A stretch of DNA of 64,000 nt from Rhodothermales bacterium (GCA_024711125.1 JANJTM010000027.1:19584-83583), one strand, 5' to 3'; shown: positions 36,997 through 45,905, counted from the first letter of the stretch. Translations and numbers: made by a program. The notes: generated by a model from the letters alone, not told the origin.

Positions 36997-37473
36997 CTAG
37001 CGGCCGATATGGAAGAACACGCCGGCCCGCGTCGTGAACTCGGTGTCGGCTCCGATCGTCTGCACCAGCTCCACGAACGGGGCCCAGGCCCTGGAGTCCG
37101 AATCGAGGACCATGCCGCCCTTGAGGTTCAAGCCGACGTCGGTATCGGCATCGGCCACCTCGGGCTTGCGATACCGGACGGTGAGACCGCCGCCGCCGTA
37201 GAGCTGGAGCGAACCGATGTTCGCCGGGACCAGCAGGTCGGCATCGATGAACGTGATGGATTCGCCGGAGCGGAAGGGTACGAGCTCGGCGACGACGCCC
37301 ACGATGAACTCCCGGTCGCCCGTGTCGATTCCGAAATGCCCGTTCAGGCCGAGGGATACCTCCTCCCAGTCGGAATGCCAGCCGAAGGACGGACCGATTC
37401 GCGTGACCTGGGCGGCCGCGGAGGGGACGAGGACGAGGGCGAGAAGCGCGGGGAGAAGCGTACGCGTGCGCAT
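36997..37473 (-). CDS. Small outer-membrane beta-barrel-like protein, hypothetical
   Basis: 158 residues with a signal peptide (RTRTLLPALLALVLVPSAAAQ). The mature part consists of alternating beta-strands (SLQLYGGGGLTVRYRK, and AGVFFHIGR ending with an aromatic-rich strand), like small eight-stranded outer-membrane barrels of Bacteroidota. The family is not recognised. The stop lies 19 bases before aroB's ATG on the same strand. The promoter-like site at 37540-37547 lies upstream. Confidence 0.65.
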   Translation of the reverse strand: MRTRTLLPALLALVLVPSAAAQVTRIGPSFGWHSDWEEVSLGLNGHFGIDTGDREFIVGVVAELVPFRSGESITFIDADLLVPANIGSLQLYGGGGLTVRYRKPEVADADTDVGLNLKGGMVLDSDSRAWAPFVELVQTIGADTEFTTRAGVFFHIGR

Positions 37474-37539
37474 GGATTGCTCCGGCTGGTTCCGTTCCGG
37501 GAAATGCCGTGCGGCTGCGGGCGCAGCGGCACGGTGTCG

Positions 37540-37547
37540 CCAAGATA
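37540..37547 (-). promoter_or_regulatory. Putative -7 (TAnnTTTG-like) element
   Basis: Minus-strand TATCTTGG in the 151-base divergent gap between the barrel protein and the NRDE gene. It fits the TAnnTTnG pattern; no -33 partner is obvious. It is 66 bases before the barrel gene's ATG. Confidence 0.28.
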
Positions 37548-37624
37548 ACGACCGGAGACCGGGACCGTGCGATTCGGAACGAACGCGGCGGCTGATCGAT
37601 TAACGTGGCCCTGCCACGCTCGTC

Positions 37625-38425
37625 ATGTGTTTGATTGCCGTCGCCCACCGCGTCCACCCTGACACGCCGCTCGTCGTCGCGGCCAACCGCGACGAATTCG
37701 TCGCCCGGCCCACGGCCCCGGCGGGATTCTGGGCCGAGGAACCGTCCGTGCTGGGCGGCAGGGACCTGGCGGCGGGCGGCACCTGGCTCGGTGTGACCCG
37801 GACGGGGCGATTCGCGACCGTCACCAACGTCCGCGAGCCCCGGTTCCACCGGGACGGCGTGGAGTCCCGGGGCACGCTGGTTTCGGAGTTCGTGGCCGAC
37901 ACGCGATCGGCGACGGACTTCGCGGCTGCGATCGAGACCCGGTCGTCGCGGATGAACGGGTTCAACCTCCTGCTCCACGACGGTCGCGACCTCGTCTACG
38001 TCACGAACCGCGGGGATCTGCCGGGCGAGCCGACGTTCCGCTTCGAAACCCTGGACAAGGGCGTGTACGGACTGAGCAATGCCGCGCTCGACACGCCGTG
38101 GCCCAAGGTCCGGCGTCTGCGCGACGCCGTCCGGGAGATCGTGGACGGGGCGGTCCCGGAGCCGGAGGTCCTGCTCGGTCTGCTGGCCGACGAGTCGGTC
38201 GCGCCCGACCCCGAGCTTCCCGACACGGGCGTCGGGCTCGAACGGGAGCGCGCCCTCTCACCGGCCAGGATCCGCATGGAGGGATATGGCACCCGGGCTT
38301 CGACGGTCGTACTGTATCACCGCGATGGACACGTCACGTTCGTCGAGCGTACGTGGCCGCGTCGGAACGGCGTGCCGGAAACCCGCCGATATCGTTTCAA
38401 ACTGAACCCGGGCGAAACCCCATGA
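37625..38425 (+). CDS. NRDE family protein (TANGO2-like)
   Basis: 266 residues. The start MCLIAVAHRVHPDTPLVVAANRDEF holds the N-terminal Cys and the Asn-Arg-Asp-Glu motif that names the family; PSVLGGRDLAAGGTWLGVT follows, then RFATVTNVRE and MNGFNLLLHD. It has the Ntn-hydrolase-like fold with Cys2 as possible nucleophile. Eukaryotic and bacterial homologs (TANGO2, HtpA) have been linked to haem trafficking. It overlaps the next gene by 4 bases (ATGA). Confidence 0.9.
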   Translation: MCLIAVAHRVHPDTPLVVAANRDEFVARPTAPAGFWAEEPSVLGGRDLAAGGTWLGVTRTGRFATVTNVREPRFHRDGVESRGTLVSEFVADTRSATDFAAAIETRSSRMNGFNLLLHDGRDLVYVTNRGDLPGEPTFRFETLDKGVYGLSNAALDTPWPKVRRLRDAVREIVDGAVPEPEVLLGLLADESVAPDPELPDTGVGLERERALSPARIRMEGYGTRASTVVLYHRDGHVTFVERTWPRRNGVPETRRYRFKLNPGETP

Positions 38426-39465
38426 CGGAATCCCTGGCCCTGTCGCGACCGGCGGCCGGCCGGTCCTCGCTGCGATTCGACGTGCCCGTCGACGGGCATG
38501 CACGACAGACCGCGCTCCTGGCGCACGACGGCATCGGCGAGGATTCGCTGGGCGTCCTGGTGCGGGAGTTCACCCGCGTCGGCATCGGCGTGCTCCACCT
38601 TCCCTCCGGGTTCGACGAGGGGGACGTACACGCGGCACTGGCGGCGGTCTCCGTCGCACACCCCCGTCCGTTTCTCGCGGTCGGGCACGGGACAGCCGGA
38701 GCCACGCTCCTGCACAGCGTTCTCGAAGCATCCTCGATCAGGGCCGTGGCGTTGGCGGGAGTCCCGGCCGACGACGCGTCGGTGGCCCGGCTCCCGGGCC
38801 TGCGTCGGCCGCTGCTCGTGCTTCATTCCCCGACCGACGTCGCCGTCGGCGTGGAGCACGCCGGCCGGCTCCTCGAAGCGGCACGGCATCCGAAGAGTTT
38901 CCTCGCGTTGGACGGCGCCGATCATGCCCTTTCCCGCCCGGCCGATGCCGCGTACGTCGGCGTGGCGACGGCCGCGTGGGCGCTGAGGTACGCCCCGGCT
39001 GCCGACGCGGCGCACGAGGATGCGCATCACGGCCACTGGGCGGCCGCCCGCATCGGCCGGGACCGGTTCCACACGGAGATCCTGGCCGGGGGCCACCCGG
39101 TAATCGCCGACGAACCGGCCTCGCTCGAGGGCACCAATCACGGGCCGACCCCCTACGAGCTGGTGCTCGCGGGCCTGGCCGGGTGCACCGCCATCACGAT
39201 CCGCATGGTCGCCGACCGCAAGGGTTGGCCTCTCGAAGGAGTGAGGGTCCGGCTGCGGCACGACAAGGTCGAACCCGGAGAGAACGGTTGCGAGGCGAGG
39301 GGTCCGGGCAAGGTGGACCTCTTCCGGGCGGAGGTGGGTCTCGAGGGTCCGTTGGAGCCCGAACAGTTCCGTCGCCTCATGGAGGTGGCCGAAAAGTGCC
39401 CCGTCCACAAGACGCTCAAGCTCGGAGCCTGCCTGCAGACCGTTGAACTCGGGCCGGAATCGTGA
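38422..39465 (+). CDS. Bifunctional alpha/beta-hydrolase + OsmC family protein
   Basis: 347 residues from ATG 38422. Residues 1 to about 205 resemble a short alpha/beta-hydrolase, and 206-347 are an OsmC/Ohr domain (EGTNHGPTPYELVLAGLAGCTAITIRM with the first Cys and AEKCPVHKTLKLG with the second). The pair of cysteines fits peroxide-reducing activity. This two-domain fusion is a known family. In the hydrolase part the nucleophile elbow, normally GHSxGG, reads VGHGTAGATL: the Ser position is Gly, so that half may be inactive. Overlaps NRDE and PIG3 genes by 4 bases on each side. Confidence 0.9.
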   Translation: MTESLALSRPAAGRSSLRFDVPVDGHARQTALLAHDGIGEDSLGVLVREFTRVGIGVLHLPSGFDEGDVHAALAAVSVAHPRPFLAVGHGTAGATLLHSVLEASSIRAVALAGVPADDASVARLPGLRRPLLVLHSPTDVAVGVEHAGRLLEAARHPKSFLALDGADHALSRPADAAYVGVATAAWALRYAPAADAAHEDAHHGHWAAARIGRDRFHTEILAGGHPVIADEPASLEGTNHGPTPYELVLAGLAGCTAITIRMVADRKGWPLEGVRVRLRHDKVEPGENGCEARGPGKVDLFRAEVGLEGPLEPEQFRRLMEVAEKCPVHKTLKLGACLQTVELGPES

Positions 39466-40472
39466 TCGCGGTCCTCGTGGAAGGGTTCGGCGGACCGGAG
39501 CGACTGGTGCTCGGCCGGGCCCCCGAACCCGGGGCCGGCCCGGGTGAGGTGGTCATCCGGATCGCCGCCACGGCGGTGAACCGGGCCGATCTCCTTCAGC
39601 GCGAGGGCCGGTATCCGCCCCCGGCCGGCGCCTCGGACATCCTCGGTCTCGAGGCGGCGGGCATCGTGGAGACGGTGGGGCAGGGTACCCGGCGCCTCGC
39701 GGTCGGCGATCGCGTCTTCGCGCTCCTTTCGGGTGGTGGCTACGCCGAGCGGGTGACGGTACCGGAGGCGCACTGCATGCGGATCCCTCCGGGCATGTCG
39801 TTCGTGGAGGCCGCCGCGCTGGCGGAAGCGTTCCTGACCGCCTGGCAGTCGCTCACCCGGCTTGCCGCACCCGCCGCCGGCGATGCCGTGCTGATCCACG
39901 CCGGGGCGTCGGGTGTCGGAACGGCGGCCCTGCAGATCGCCCGTGAATTGGGCCTGCGTCCGTTCGCGACCTGTTCTTCCTCCAAGACGGACGCATGCCT
40001 CGCGCTGGGCGCGGAACGGGCCATCGACTATCGAGCCGGGTCCTTCGCCGACGTGGTGCTCGAAGCGACCGGCGGGCGTGGGGCATCGTGCGTGCTGGAT
40101 CCGGTCGGAGCCCCGTACCTGGCCGACGATCTGCGATGTCTTGCGATGGACGGGACGATCGTGTTGCTCGCCACCATGGGCGGCGCGCGGGTCGACGGTT
40201 TCGATCTGCGGGCGATGATGCGGAAGCGCGCCACCTTGCGTGCGAGCACGCTGCGCAGCCGCGACGCGGGCTACAAATCGAGCCTCGTGACCGGGTTCGA
40301 GGACTTCGCGATGCCCCGTCTTTCGGATGGGCGATTGCGGCCCGTGATCCACGCGGTGTTCCCGTGGTCGCGCGCCGCCGACGCCCACCGTCTGCTCGAG
40401 TCCGGCGCGACCGTGGGCAAGATCGTTCTCGTCGTCGACGCGGGGCTCGCTCAGGCCCCGGTCCCGGCGTAG
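39462..40472 (+). CDS. PIG3-type NAD(P)H quinone oxidoreductase
   Basis: 336 residues from GTG 39462, overlapping the previous stop (GTGA). MDR-family layout: AATAVNRADLLQREGRYPPP, LGLEAAGIVETVGQGT, and VLIHAGASGVGTAALQIA (NADPH loop). MRKRATLRASTLRSR and the end AHRLLESGATVGKIVL match the PIG3/qor-like branch, which lacks structural zinc. Cytoplasmic. The gene is third in an overlapping run with NRDE and OsmC genes, suggesting redox or stress function. Its last 22 bases overlap the convergent dipeptide epimerase gene. Confidence 0.92.
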   Translation: MIAVLVEGFGGPERLVLGRAPEPGAGPGEVVIRIAATAVNRADLLQREGRYPPPAGASDILGLEAAGIVETVGQGTRRLAVGDRVFALLSGGGYAERVTVPEAHCMRIPPGMSFVEAAALAEAFLTAWQSLTRLAAPAAGDAVLIHAGASGVGTAALQIARELGLRPFATCSSSKTDACLALGAERAIDYRAGSFADVVLEATGGRGASCVLDPVGAPYLADDLRCLAMDGTIVLLATMGGARVDGFDLRAMMRKRATLRASTLRSRDAGYKSSLVTGFEDFAMPRLSDGRLRPVIHAVFPWSRAADAHRLLESGATVGKIVLVVDAGLAQAPVPA

Positions 40473-41488
40473 GTCGAGGTCGGGACCGCCCCGATTCCCG
40501 GTCTCCCCGTAGGAAGGACGCGGCCTTCTTCCAGCAGGACGCCGTCGAACGGATCGTCCCGGATGAGCAGCGGCGCGTCCAGGTCCACGTAGTCGGCCAG
40601 CGGGGCGAGGTGCGCTGCCGCGGCTACGGCAAGGCTCGATTCGATCATGCATCCGAGCATGATCTTCAGATCGAGCGCCCGGGCTACGGAGACCATGGAA
40701 CGGGTCGGCGCCAGCCCTCCGCACTTGGCGAGCTTGAAATTGACGCCGTCCACGGCACCGGCCAGCATGACCACGTCGTCGGCCGTGAATACGCTCTCGT
40801 CGGCGAAGATCGGCGGAACGCCGTGGTGGGGCAGCAGACGGCGCAGCAGGTGCCAATCGTCCGCATCCCGGCTCGCGATCGGCTGCTCGAGAAATTCGAC
40901 CCCCACGTCATGCAGGAGCGGGGCGAGCCGCATCGTCTGCGGGATCGACCACCCTCCGTTCGCATCCACGGCGATCATGGCCCGCGTGGCCTCGCGGGCC
41001 GTGCGAACGACCGCGAGATCCCGATCGGGATCTCCGGATCCGACCTTCAGCTTGAGACGGTCTTCCGGTCCGAACCGACCGGCCTGTTCGCGAAGTTCGT
41101 CCAGGGAATCCGGGATGGACAGCGTCACGAACGAGCGGGGCGACATGCGGGGATCGAGGCCGAATAGCTCGTACAGCGGCCTTCCGATCCGTTTGCCCCA
41201 GAGATCGTGCACGGCGAGGTCGACCGCGCACCGGGCCGCGCTCGGGCCTTCGGGGAGGCGCGACAGCACGTGGTGGACAGGGGGCAGGCCATCGAGGGGA
41301 CCGAGGTCCAGCCGGGCCACGTATTCCCGCACGTCGTCTGCCGTGGTTCCCAGGTACGGAGGTAATCCGGCCTCGCCGAACGCCCCGTCGAGATGCACCA
41401 CGGCGTTGGTTCGGACCGTGCTCGTGCCGTGGGCGATCCGGAACGGCTTCCTCAACGTGATCTCGAGCGGTTGGACCTGGAGGGTCAT
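40451..41488 (-). CDS. Dipeptide epimerase (L-Ala-D/L-Glu type), enolase superfamily
   Basis: 345 residues. RKPFRIAHGTSTVRTN opens the capping domain. The barrel carries RLKLKVG (the KxK catalytic lysine pair), MIAVDANGGWS, EFLEQPIAS and FADESVFTADD as the three acidic metal ligands, and NFKLAKCGGL with the second catalytic lysine. The pattern matches the L-Ala-D/L-Glu epimerases that return murein dipeptide to metabolism. Context supports this: Mpl, another murein-recycling enzyme, lies 2.9 kb upstream on the same strand. Substrate is inferred. Its ATG overlaps the preceding gene's stop by 4 bases. Confidence 0.88.
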   Translation of the reverse strand: MTLQVQPLEITLRKPFRIAHGTSTVRTNAVVHLDGAFGEAGLPPYLGTTADDVREYVARLDLGPLDGLPPVHHVLSRLPEGPSAARCAVDLAVHDLWGKRIGRPLYELFGLDPRMSPRSFVTLSIPDSLDELREQAGRFGPEDRLKLKVGSGDPDRDLAVVRTAREATRAMIAVDANGGWSIPQTMRLAPLLHDVGVEFLEQPIASRDADDWHLLRRLLPHHGVPPIFADESVFTADDVVMLAGAVDGVNFKLAKCGGLAPTRSMVSVARALDLKIMLGCMIESSLAVAAAAHLAPLADYVDLDAPLLIRDDPFDGVLLEEGRVLPTGRPGIGAVPTSTYAGTGA

Positions 41489-42495
41489 GGCGACGACTGC
41501 GACCGTGGATTGGGGGATTCGTCCAGGCGGAAAACGCCCGGTACGTCGGCGCGAAGCAGGTCATGGAGCCGCTCCTCGAGGCGGGCGGGGGGCACGGTTC
41601 CCCATCCGTCGGGCGAGGAGACGGGCCATCCGCGATACCGGAGCGGGAGGAGGAAGCCGGCAGGGTCCGGTGCCTCGGCCGCCCGGCATTCCGCGCAGAC
41701 GACGACCGCCGGCGGGGCGAGCGCGCATCCCGACCATTCGGCGACGCGGCGGCTCATGTCGCGCAGCGCGGGTGCGAGGGATTCGGCGAAGCCGGCCGCT
41801 TCTGCCGACGACCGCGCCGACACGACGGCCTCGATGCGCGGACTCGGCGAAGCCGACGGATCGGGCACCCCGATCAACAGCCGGTCTGCCGCGTCAAGGA
41901 CACCGGCCCGAACGGCATGGGACAGCAGGGCCGCGTACGACGCCGGGGCCGATGCGGTCGACGCGCCGCGACCGGCCGATACCATTCCGTGGAGCCGGGA
42001 CGACCCGGACAGCACCGTCGGAAGGGTGCGCACGACGCGGCGGTCGGCGGGCGAACGCTCCTCCAGCGTGGCCCACGGCACGAGAAGACGATCCAGGCCG
42101 GCTTCGGCCGCCGCCGCGTCGAGTCGACGCGCGACGGCGACGAGGTCACCCTCGGGAACGCCCGCGCACAGGTCGGCGAACGACGAAACCCGGCACCGGA
42201 CGGGTACCGCGGCGAAGTGCTTCGCGGCCAGGATGGTGACCGACGATCCGATCCTAGTCACGCGCTCCCACGCGTGCGACTCGACGCCGGATCGGCGGGT
42301 ATCCGACAGATCGTGAAGCGGAAGATGGAGCAGCAGCGCCACGGGCTCCCCGCGCGCCCCGGGCGGGGATGCCGGGACCGCAACGACCGCGCGCAGCACC
42401 GACTCGGCGATCGAAGCGACGCGGTCGGCCGTCGCGTCCGGGCCCAGGGCGCGTTCGATGTCCTCGACGAGGGAGCGGAGGCGGTCCGTCTGCAT
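41485..42495 (-). CDS. Conserved hypothetical protein, function unknown
   Basis: 336 residues, cytoplasmic by composition, with no signal or membrane helix. Segments worth noting are DRLLVPWATLEERSPADRR, VVRTLPTVLSGSSRLHGMVS, and AVVVCAECRAAEAPDP with a C-x-x-C. There is a faint resemblance to the DUF711/UPF0210 layout (TLPxxLSxSxRLxxxVSxG) but I would not assign it. The gene is coupled to the dipeptide epimerase by a 4-base overlap, so its job is probably linked to peptide or murein turnover; that is inference. A 158-base gap with a terminator separates it from the htrA gene. Confidence 0.75.
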   Translation of the reverse strand: MQTDRLRSLVEDIERALGPDATADRVASIAESVLRAVVAVPASPPGARGEPVALLLHLPLHDLSDTRRSGVESHAWERVTRIGSSVTILAAKHFAAVPVRCRVSSFADLCAGVPEGDLVAVARRLDAAAAEAGLDRLLVPWATLEERSPADRRVVRTLPTVLSGSSRLHGMVSAGRGASTASAPASYAALLSHAVRAGVLDAADRLLIGVPDPSASPSPRIEAVVSARSSAEAAGFAESLAPALRDMSRRVAEWSGCALAPPAVVVCAECRAAEAPDPAGFLLPLRYRGWPVSSPDGWGTVPPARLEERLHDLLRADVPGVFRLDESPNPRSQSSP

Positions 42496-42597
42496 GGTCC
42501 TTTACGGCGCGTAGGGAAGCCCGCGGGCATCATGCCCGTGCGTCCGACCCGCGCCGCCGCAAACCTAGCCAATCCGCCGGCCCCATGAAAGCGCAAA

Positions 42598-42626
42598 GGG
42601 GGCTTCGCCCGACGGCGGAGCCCCCC
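42598..42626 (-). terminator. Rho-independent-like terminator of the HtrA gene
   Basis: Plus-strand GGGGGCTTCGCC (42598-42609) pairs with GGCGGAGCCCCC (42614-42625) around a CGAC loop, with one G-U mismatch. Read from the minus strand the stem is followed by TTTGCGCTTT, a modest T-rich tail. It lies 28 bases after the htrA stop, in the right place to end that transcript. Confidence 0.6.
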
Positions 42627-42653
42627 TCGCAGCGGCGCGACGGCGCGCGCGCG

Positions 42654-44192
42654 TCAGCCCGGCCGGGTGAGCGCCGTGAAGAAGGTGCGTACCTGGCCCT
42701 GGGAGGCGCGAAGCACCTTCACCATGAACGGTTTGCCCTCCTCGGAGGCCTCGACCACCTCGCGGAAGTCCTGGACGCTGCGGACCGGTTTGCGACCGGC
42801 TTCGACGATGACGTCACCCTGGCGCAGTTCGGCGCTCCGGTAGGCGTCGCTGGCCGCGTCGACGGCGGTGACCAGCACGCCGCGGGTGCCGTTCTCGAGG
42901 CCCATCGATTCGGCGCGCTGCGCGTCGAGCGCCTGCAGGGTCAGGCCCATGGACTCGAGGGCGTCCTCGCCGGCACCCTCGGCGGGCTGGTTCTCGGCCG
43001 CCTGCGCGAGGAACTCCGACCGCTTGCCGAGGCGGACCGCGATCTCGCGCGTGCCGCCGTCACGGTGCACGGTAAGCGTCGGCCGGTCGCCGGGGGCCAT
43101 GTTGCCGATCGTCGTGCGCAGCTCTTCGGAGCTGCGAAGCTCCCGGCCGTCGATATGCGTGATGATGTCGCCCTCGCGCAGTCCGGCTTCGGCCGCCGGA
43201 GCGTCCGGCGTGACGGCAGTGACCTGCGCCGAACCGCGCGGCACGCCGGCGGCCTGCGACAGTGCGGGGCTGACCGCGTCGAAGTTGACCCCGAGGAATC
43301 CCCTCTCGACCGACCCGTTCTCGACGAGTTGACGGGTGACGCTCTCGACGACGTCGACCGGAATGGCGAACCCGATGCCCTGGCTTCCGCCCGAACGCGA
43401 GTAGATCGCCGAGTTGATGCCGATCAGCTCGCCCGCGAGATTGACGAGCGGACCGCCCGAGTTTCCCGGGTTGATCGCCGCGTCGGTCTGGATGAACGAC
43501 GCGAAGAGGTTGAGCCGCGTCAGGTTGGGGCTCGTTCGGTGCAGTGCGCTGACGATGCCCGACGTCACCGTGTTGCCCAGTTCGGCGGCCAGGGGGGAAC
43601 CGAAGGCCATGACCCACTGCCCGATGCGCACGTCGGCGATTCGCCCGAACGGCACGGCGCGCAGTCCGTCAGCGTCGATGCGGATGACGGCGAGGTCGCT
43701 TTCCGGGTCCTTTCCGACCACGGTGGCCTTGTGGAACGTACCGTTCGCGAGAACCACCTGGAGTTCCTCGGCGCCGTCGACCACGTGGTTGTTCGTGACG
43801 ATGTAGCCGTCAGAGCGGATCACGACCCCGGATCCCAGGGCCTCGGAGCGGAACTCCTGGGGCTGCTGGTCAGGCATGCGGAAGAATTCTCCGAACGGTG
43901 TGCCCTCGAAGGGATTGACGTTGCGGGTGCCCGGCAGGCGGCGGACCTGTTCCGAGCGGATCTGGACGACGCTCTCGTTGATGCGTTCGGCCGTCGAGAC
44001 GAAGGCGTCTTCGAACGTGGCGGCCGAGACGTCGGTGCGCTGCAGGTCCGCCGGGACGGCCCTGGCGGGCGTCGCGGCGCGGTCGCCGGCGCCGAACCAG
44101 TTGGCGCCCATCGTCGCCGAGAGGATGCCGGCCGTGAACGCGACCACCACGAGGATCGCGATGGACGTACGGCCCTTGAGTCCGATGTTCAT
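42654..44192 (-). CDS. DegP/HtrA-family serine protease with two PDZ domains
   Basis: 512 residues. N-terminal anchor or signal (TSIAILVVVAFTAGILSA). The trypsin-like domain has the triad in VTNNHVVDGAEE (His), PESDLAVIRID (Asp) and INPGNSGGPLVNLAGE (Ser). NTVTSGIVSALHR is the activation loop. Two PDZ domains follow (about residues 295-395 and 410-500; GFLGVNF, then GVLVTAVDAAS). It degrades or refolds misfolded envelope proteins in the periplasm. A perfect TGACAG-G-CTGTCA palindrome (44235-44247) is centred 49 bases before the ATG and may be a control site. Confidence 0.94.
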   Translation of the reverse strand: MNIGLKGRTSIAILVVVAFTAGILSATMGANWFGAGDRAATPARAVPADLQRTDVSAATFEDAFVSTAERINESVVQIRSEQVRRLPGTRNVNPFEGTPFGEFFRMPDQQPQEFRSEALGSGVVIRSDGYIVTNNHVVDGAEELQVVLANGTFHKATVVGKDPESDLAVIRIDADGLRAVPFGRIADVRIGQWVMAFGSPLAAELGNTVTSGIVSALHRTSPNLTRLNLFASFIQTDAAINPGNSGGPLVNLAGELIGINSAIYSRSGGSQGIGFAIPVDVVESVTRQLVENGSVERGFLGVNFDAVSPALSQAAGVPRGSAQVTAVTPDAPAAEAGLREGDIITHIDGRELRSSEELRTTIGNMAPGDRPTLTVHRDGGTREIAVRLGKRSEFLAQAAENQPAEGAGEDALESMGLTLQALDAQRAESMGLENGTRGVLVTAVDAASDAYRSAELRQGDVIVEAGRKPVRSVQDFREVVEASEEGKPFMVKVLRASQGQVRTFFTALTRPG

Positions 44193-44234
44193 GACGGTTG
44201 GGTGGGGGTTGCTATCGAATGTTCAGGTCCGGCG

Positions 44235-44247
44235 TGACAGGCTGTCA
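44235..44247. promoter_or_regulatory. Palindrome upstream of htrA
   Basis: TGACAG-G-CTGTCA is a perfect 6-bp inverted repeat with a one-base centre in the 210-base gap between htrA and mpl. A second stem, GCCCGG/CCGGGC (44248-44266), directly follows. No T-run lies on the correct side for a terminator of mpl, so an operator or mRNA leader structure for htrA is more likely. Confidence 0.35.
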
Positions 44248-44402
44248 GCCCGGGCCGGTACCGGGCGGTGTCGAAAAAATCGTGCCCGCCCGCGGCGCCG
44301 CGATACGGACGCCGCCATCGTAGGGGTGTAACGGACGACGTGTGCCGTTTCGTATGCTCGGGCCGATTTCGGCACGGGGTTGCCGATCGCCCCGGCGCGT
44401 CG

Positions 44403-45890
44403 TTACGCCCGCGCCGGGCGGTTCGACAGGGAATCCAGGAGGCGGGCGTGCAGGTTGCCGAACCCGCCGTTCGACATGATGAGCACGACGTCGCCCGCGG
44501 CCACGAAGCCGGACAGCAGGGGCAGCAGCTCGTCCGCGTCCCTGCCGAGCACGACGGGAACGGATCCGCGCACGAGTTCGGCCGCCACGTGGTGGACGTC
44601 CATGAAGTCCTCACGCCGGTCGTTGTGGCGGAACGGAGGGGATGCGAGGAACACGGCGTCGGCGCCGCGGAACGCCTCGATATACCCCGCTTCGAAGACC
44701 TTGCGCCGGCTCGAATTCGAACGGGGCTCGAATACGGCGACGAGGCGCCGCGAAGGCCAGCGTTCGCGGATGGCCTGCAGCGTGGCGCGCACCGCCGTCG
44801 GGTGGTGGGCGAAATCGTCGACGACCACGGCTCCGGCCGCCTCACCACGGACTTCCTGCCGCCTCCGGATCCCTTCGAAAGAGGCCAGACCCCTCGCCAG
44901 GCCGTCCATCGTCACGCCTTCGCCGAGCGCCACCGCGCAGACGGCCAGTGTGTTGAGCAGGTTGTGTGTCCCGGCGAGCGGAAGGTGCAGGCGGCCCAAT
45001 TCGGTTCCGCGACGAACGAGCGTGAAGTCCGTTGCACCGTCCGCATGGTCCAGGTCGCGCGCCGTGAAGTCGACGAACGGGGTTTCCAGCCCGTAGGTGA
45101 CGACGTCGGCGCGGGTCCAGAGACCCAGGGCGGCCACTTCCGGCGCGTCGCCGTTCAGCACGAGCGTTCCGCCCTCCGGCAGGGTGCCGGCGAAGGAGCG
45201 GAAGGCCGACCGGTAGTCGTTCCAGTCGTCGTAGATGTCGGCGTGATCGAACTCCATCGACGTCACGATGGCCCGATGCGGCGCGTAGTGGAGGAATTTC
45301 GGTCGCTTGTCGAAATAGGCGCTGTCGTATTCGTCGCCTTCGACGATGAAGTGCGGTCCGCGACCCAGCCCGTAACTGGCGTTGCCGTTGCGCATGACGC
45401 CGCCGACGAGGAACGACGGATCGAGCCCTGCCGAGCGCATCACGTGCACGAGAAGGCTGGTCGTGGTCGTCTTGCCGTGGGTGCCGGCCACTACCAGCGA
45501 CGTGCGGCCCTCGATGAAGTAGCGGTGCAGGGCCTCGGGCAGCGAAGCCTGCGCGAGGCCGTTCTCGCGCGCTACCGAGGCCTCCACGTGCCGCGGCGTA
45601 CACGCGTTGCCCACGACGACGAGGTCGGGTTCGGGATCGAGGTGGGCGGGGTCGTATCCCTGCAGGACGTCGATGCCGAGTTCTGCGAGCCGGGTCGACA
45701 TCGGGGGCCACGCCTGGTCGTCCGAACCCCTCACACGGTAGCCGGCGGCCTGGAAGAGCCCGGCCAACGAGCCCATTCCCGTTCCGCAGATGCCGACGAG
45801 GTAGACCGACCGGATGGCATCCGGCGAGGGTAACGTGGGCCGGTCGAAGCGCCGCAGGTCGGCGTCTGGCAGGTCGTCGAGACGTTTCAT
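44403..45890 (-). CDS. mpl: UDP-N-acetylmuramate:L-alanyl-gamma-D-glutamyl-meso-diaminopimelate ligase
   Basis: 495 residues. SVYLVGICGTGMGSLAGLFQ is the Mur-ligase Rossmann start; VAGTHGKTTTTSLLVHV is the ATP loop. GGVMRNGNASYGLG, FIVEGDEYDSAYFDKRPKF and AIVTSMEFDHADIYDD are typical of Mpl rather than MurC. The C-terminal domain shows VVVDDFAHHPTAVRATL and FEPRSNSSRR. It recycles murein tripeptide onto UDP-MurNAc in the cytoplasm. The gene begins 15 bases after the RND gene's stop on the same strand and may be its readthrough partner. Confidence 0.94.
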   Translation of the reverse strand: MKRLDDLPDADLRRFDRPTLPSPDAIRSVYLVGICGTGMGSLAGLFQAAGYRVRGSDDQAWPPMSTRLAELGIDVLQGYDPAHLDPEPDLVVVGNACTPRHVEASVARENGLAQASLPEALHRYFIEGRTSLVVAGTHGKTTTTSLLVHVMRSAGLDPSFLVGGVMRNGNASYGLGRGPHFIVEGDEYDSAYFDKRPKFLHYAPHRAIVTSMEFDHADIYDDWNDYRSAFRSFAGTLPEGGTLVLNGDAPEVAALGLWTRADVVTYGLETPFVDFTARDLDHADGATDFTLVRRGTELGRLHLPLAGTHNLLNTLAVCAVALGEGVTMDGLARGLASFEGIRRRQEVRGEAAGAVVVDDFAHHPTAVRATLQAIRERWPSRRLVAVFEPRSNSSRRKVFEAGYIEAFRGADAVFLASPPFRHNDRREDFMDVHHVAAELVRGSVPVVLGRDADELLPLLSGFVAAGDVVLIMSNGGFGNLHARLLDSLSNRPARA

Positions 45891-45905
45891 CGCGGTGGCG
45901 GCCGG

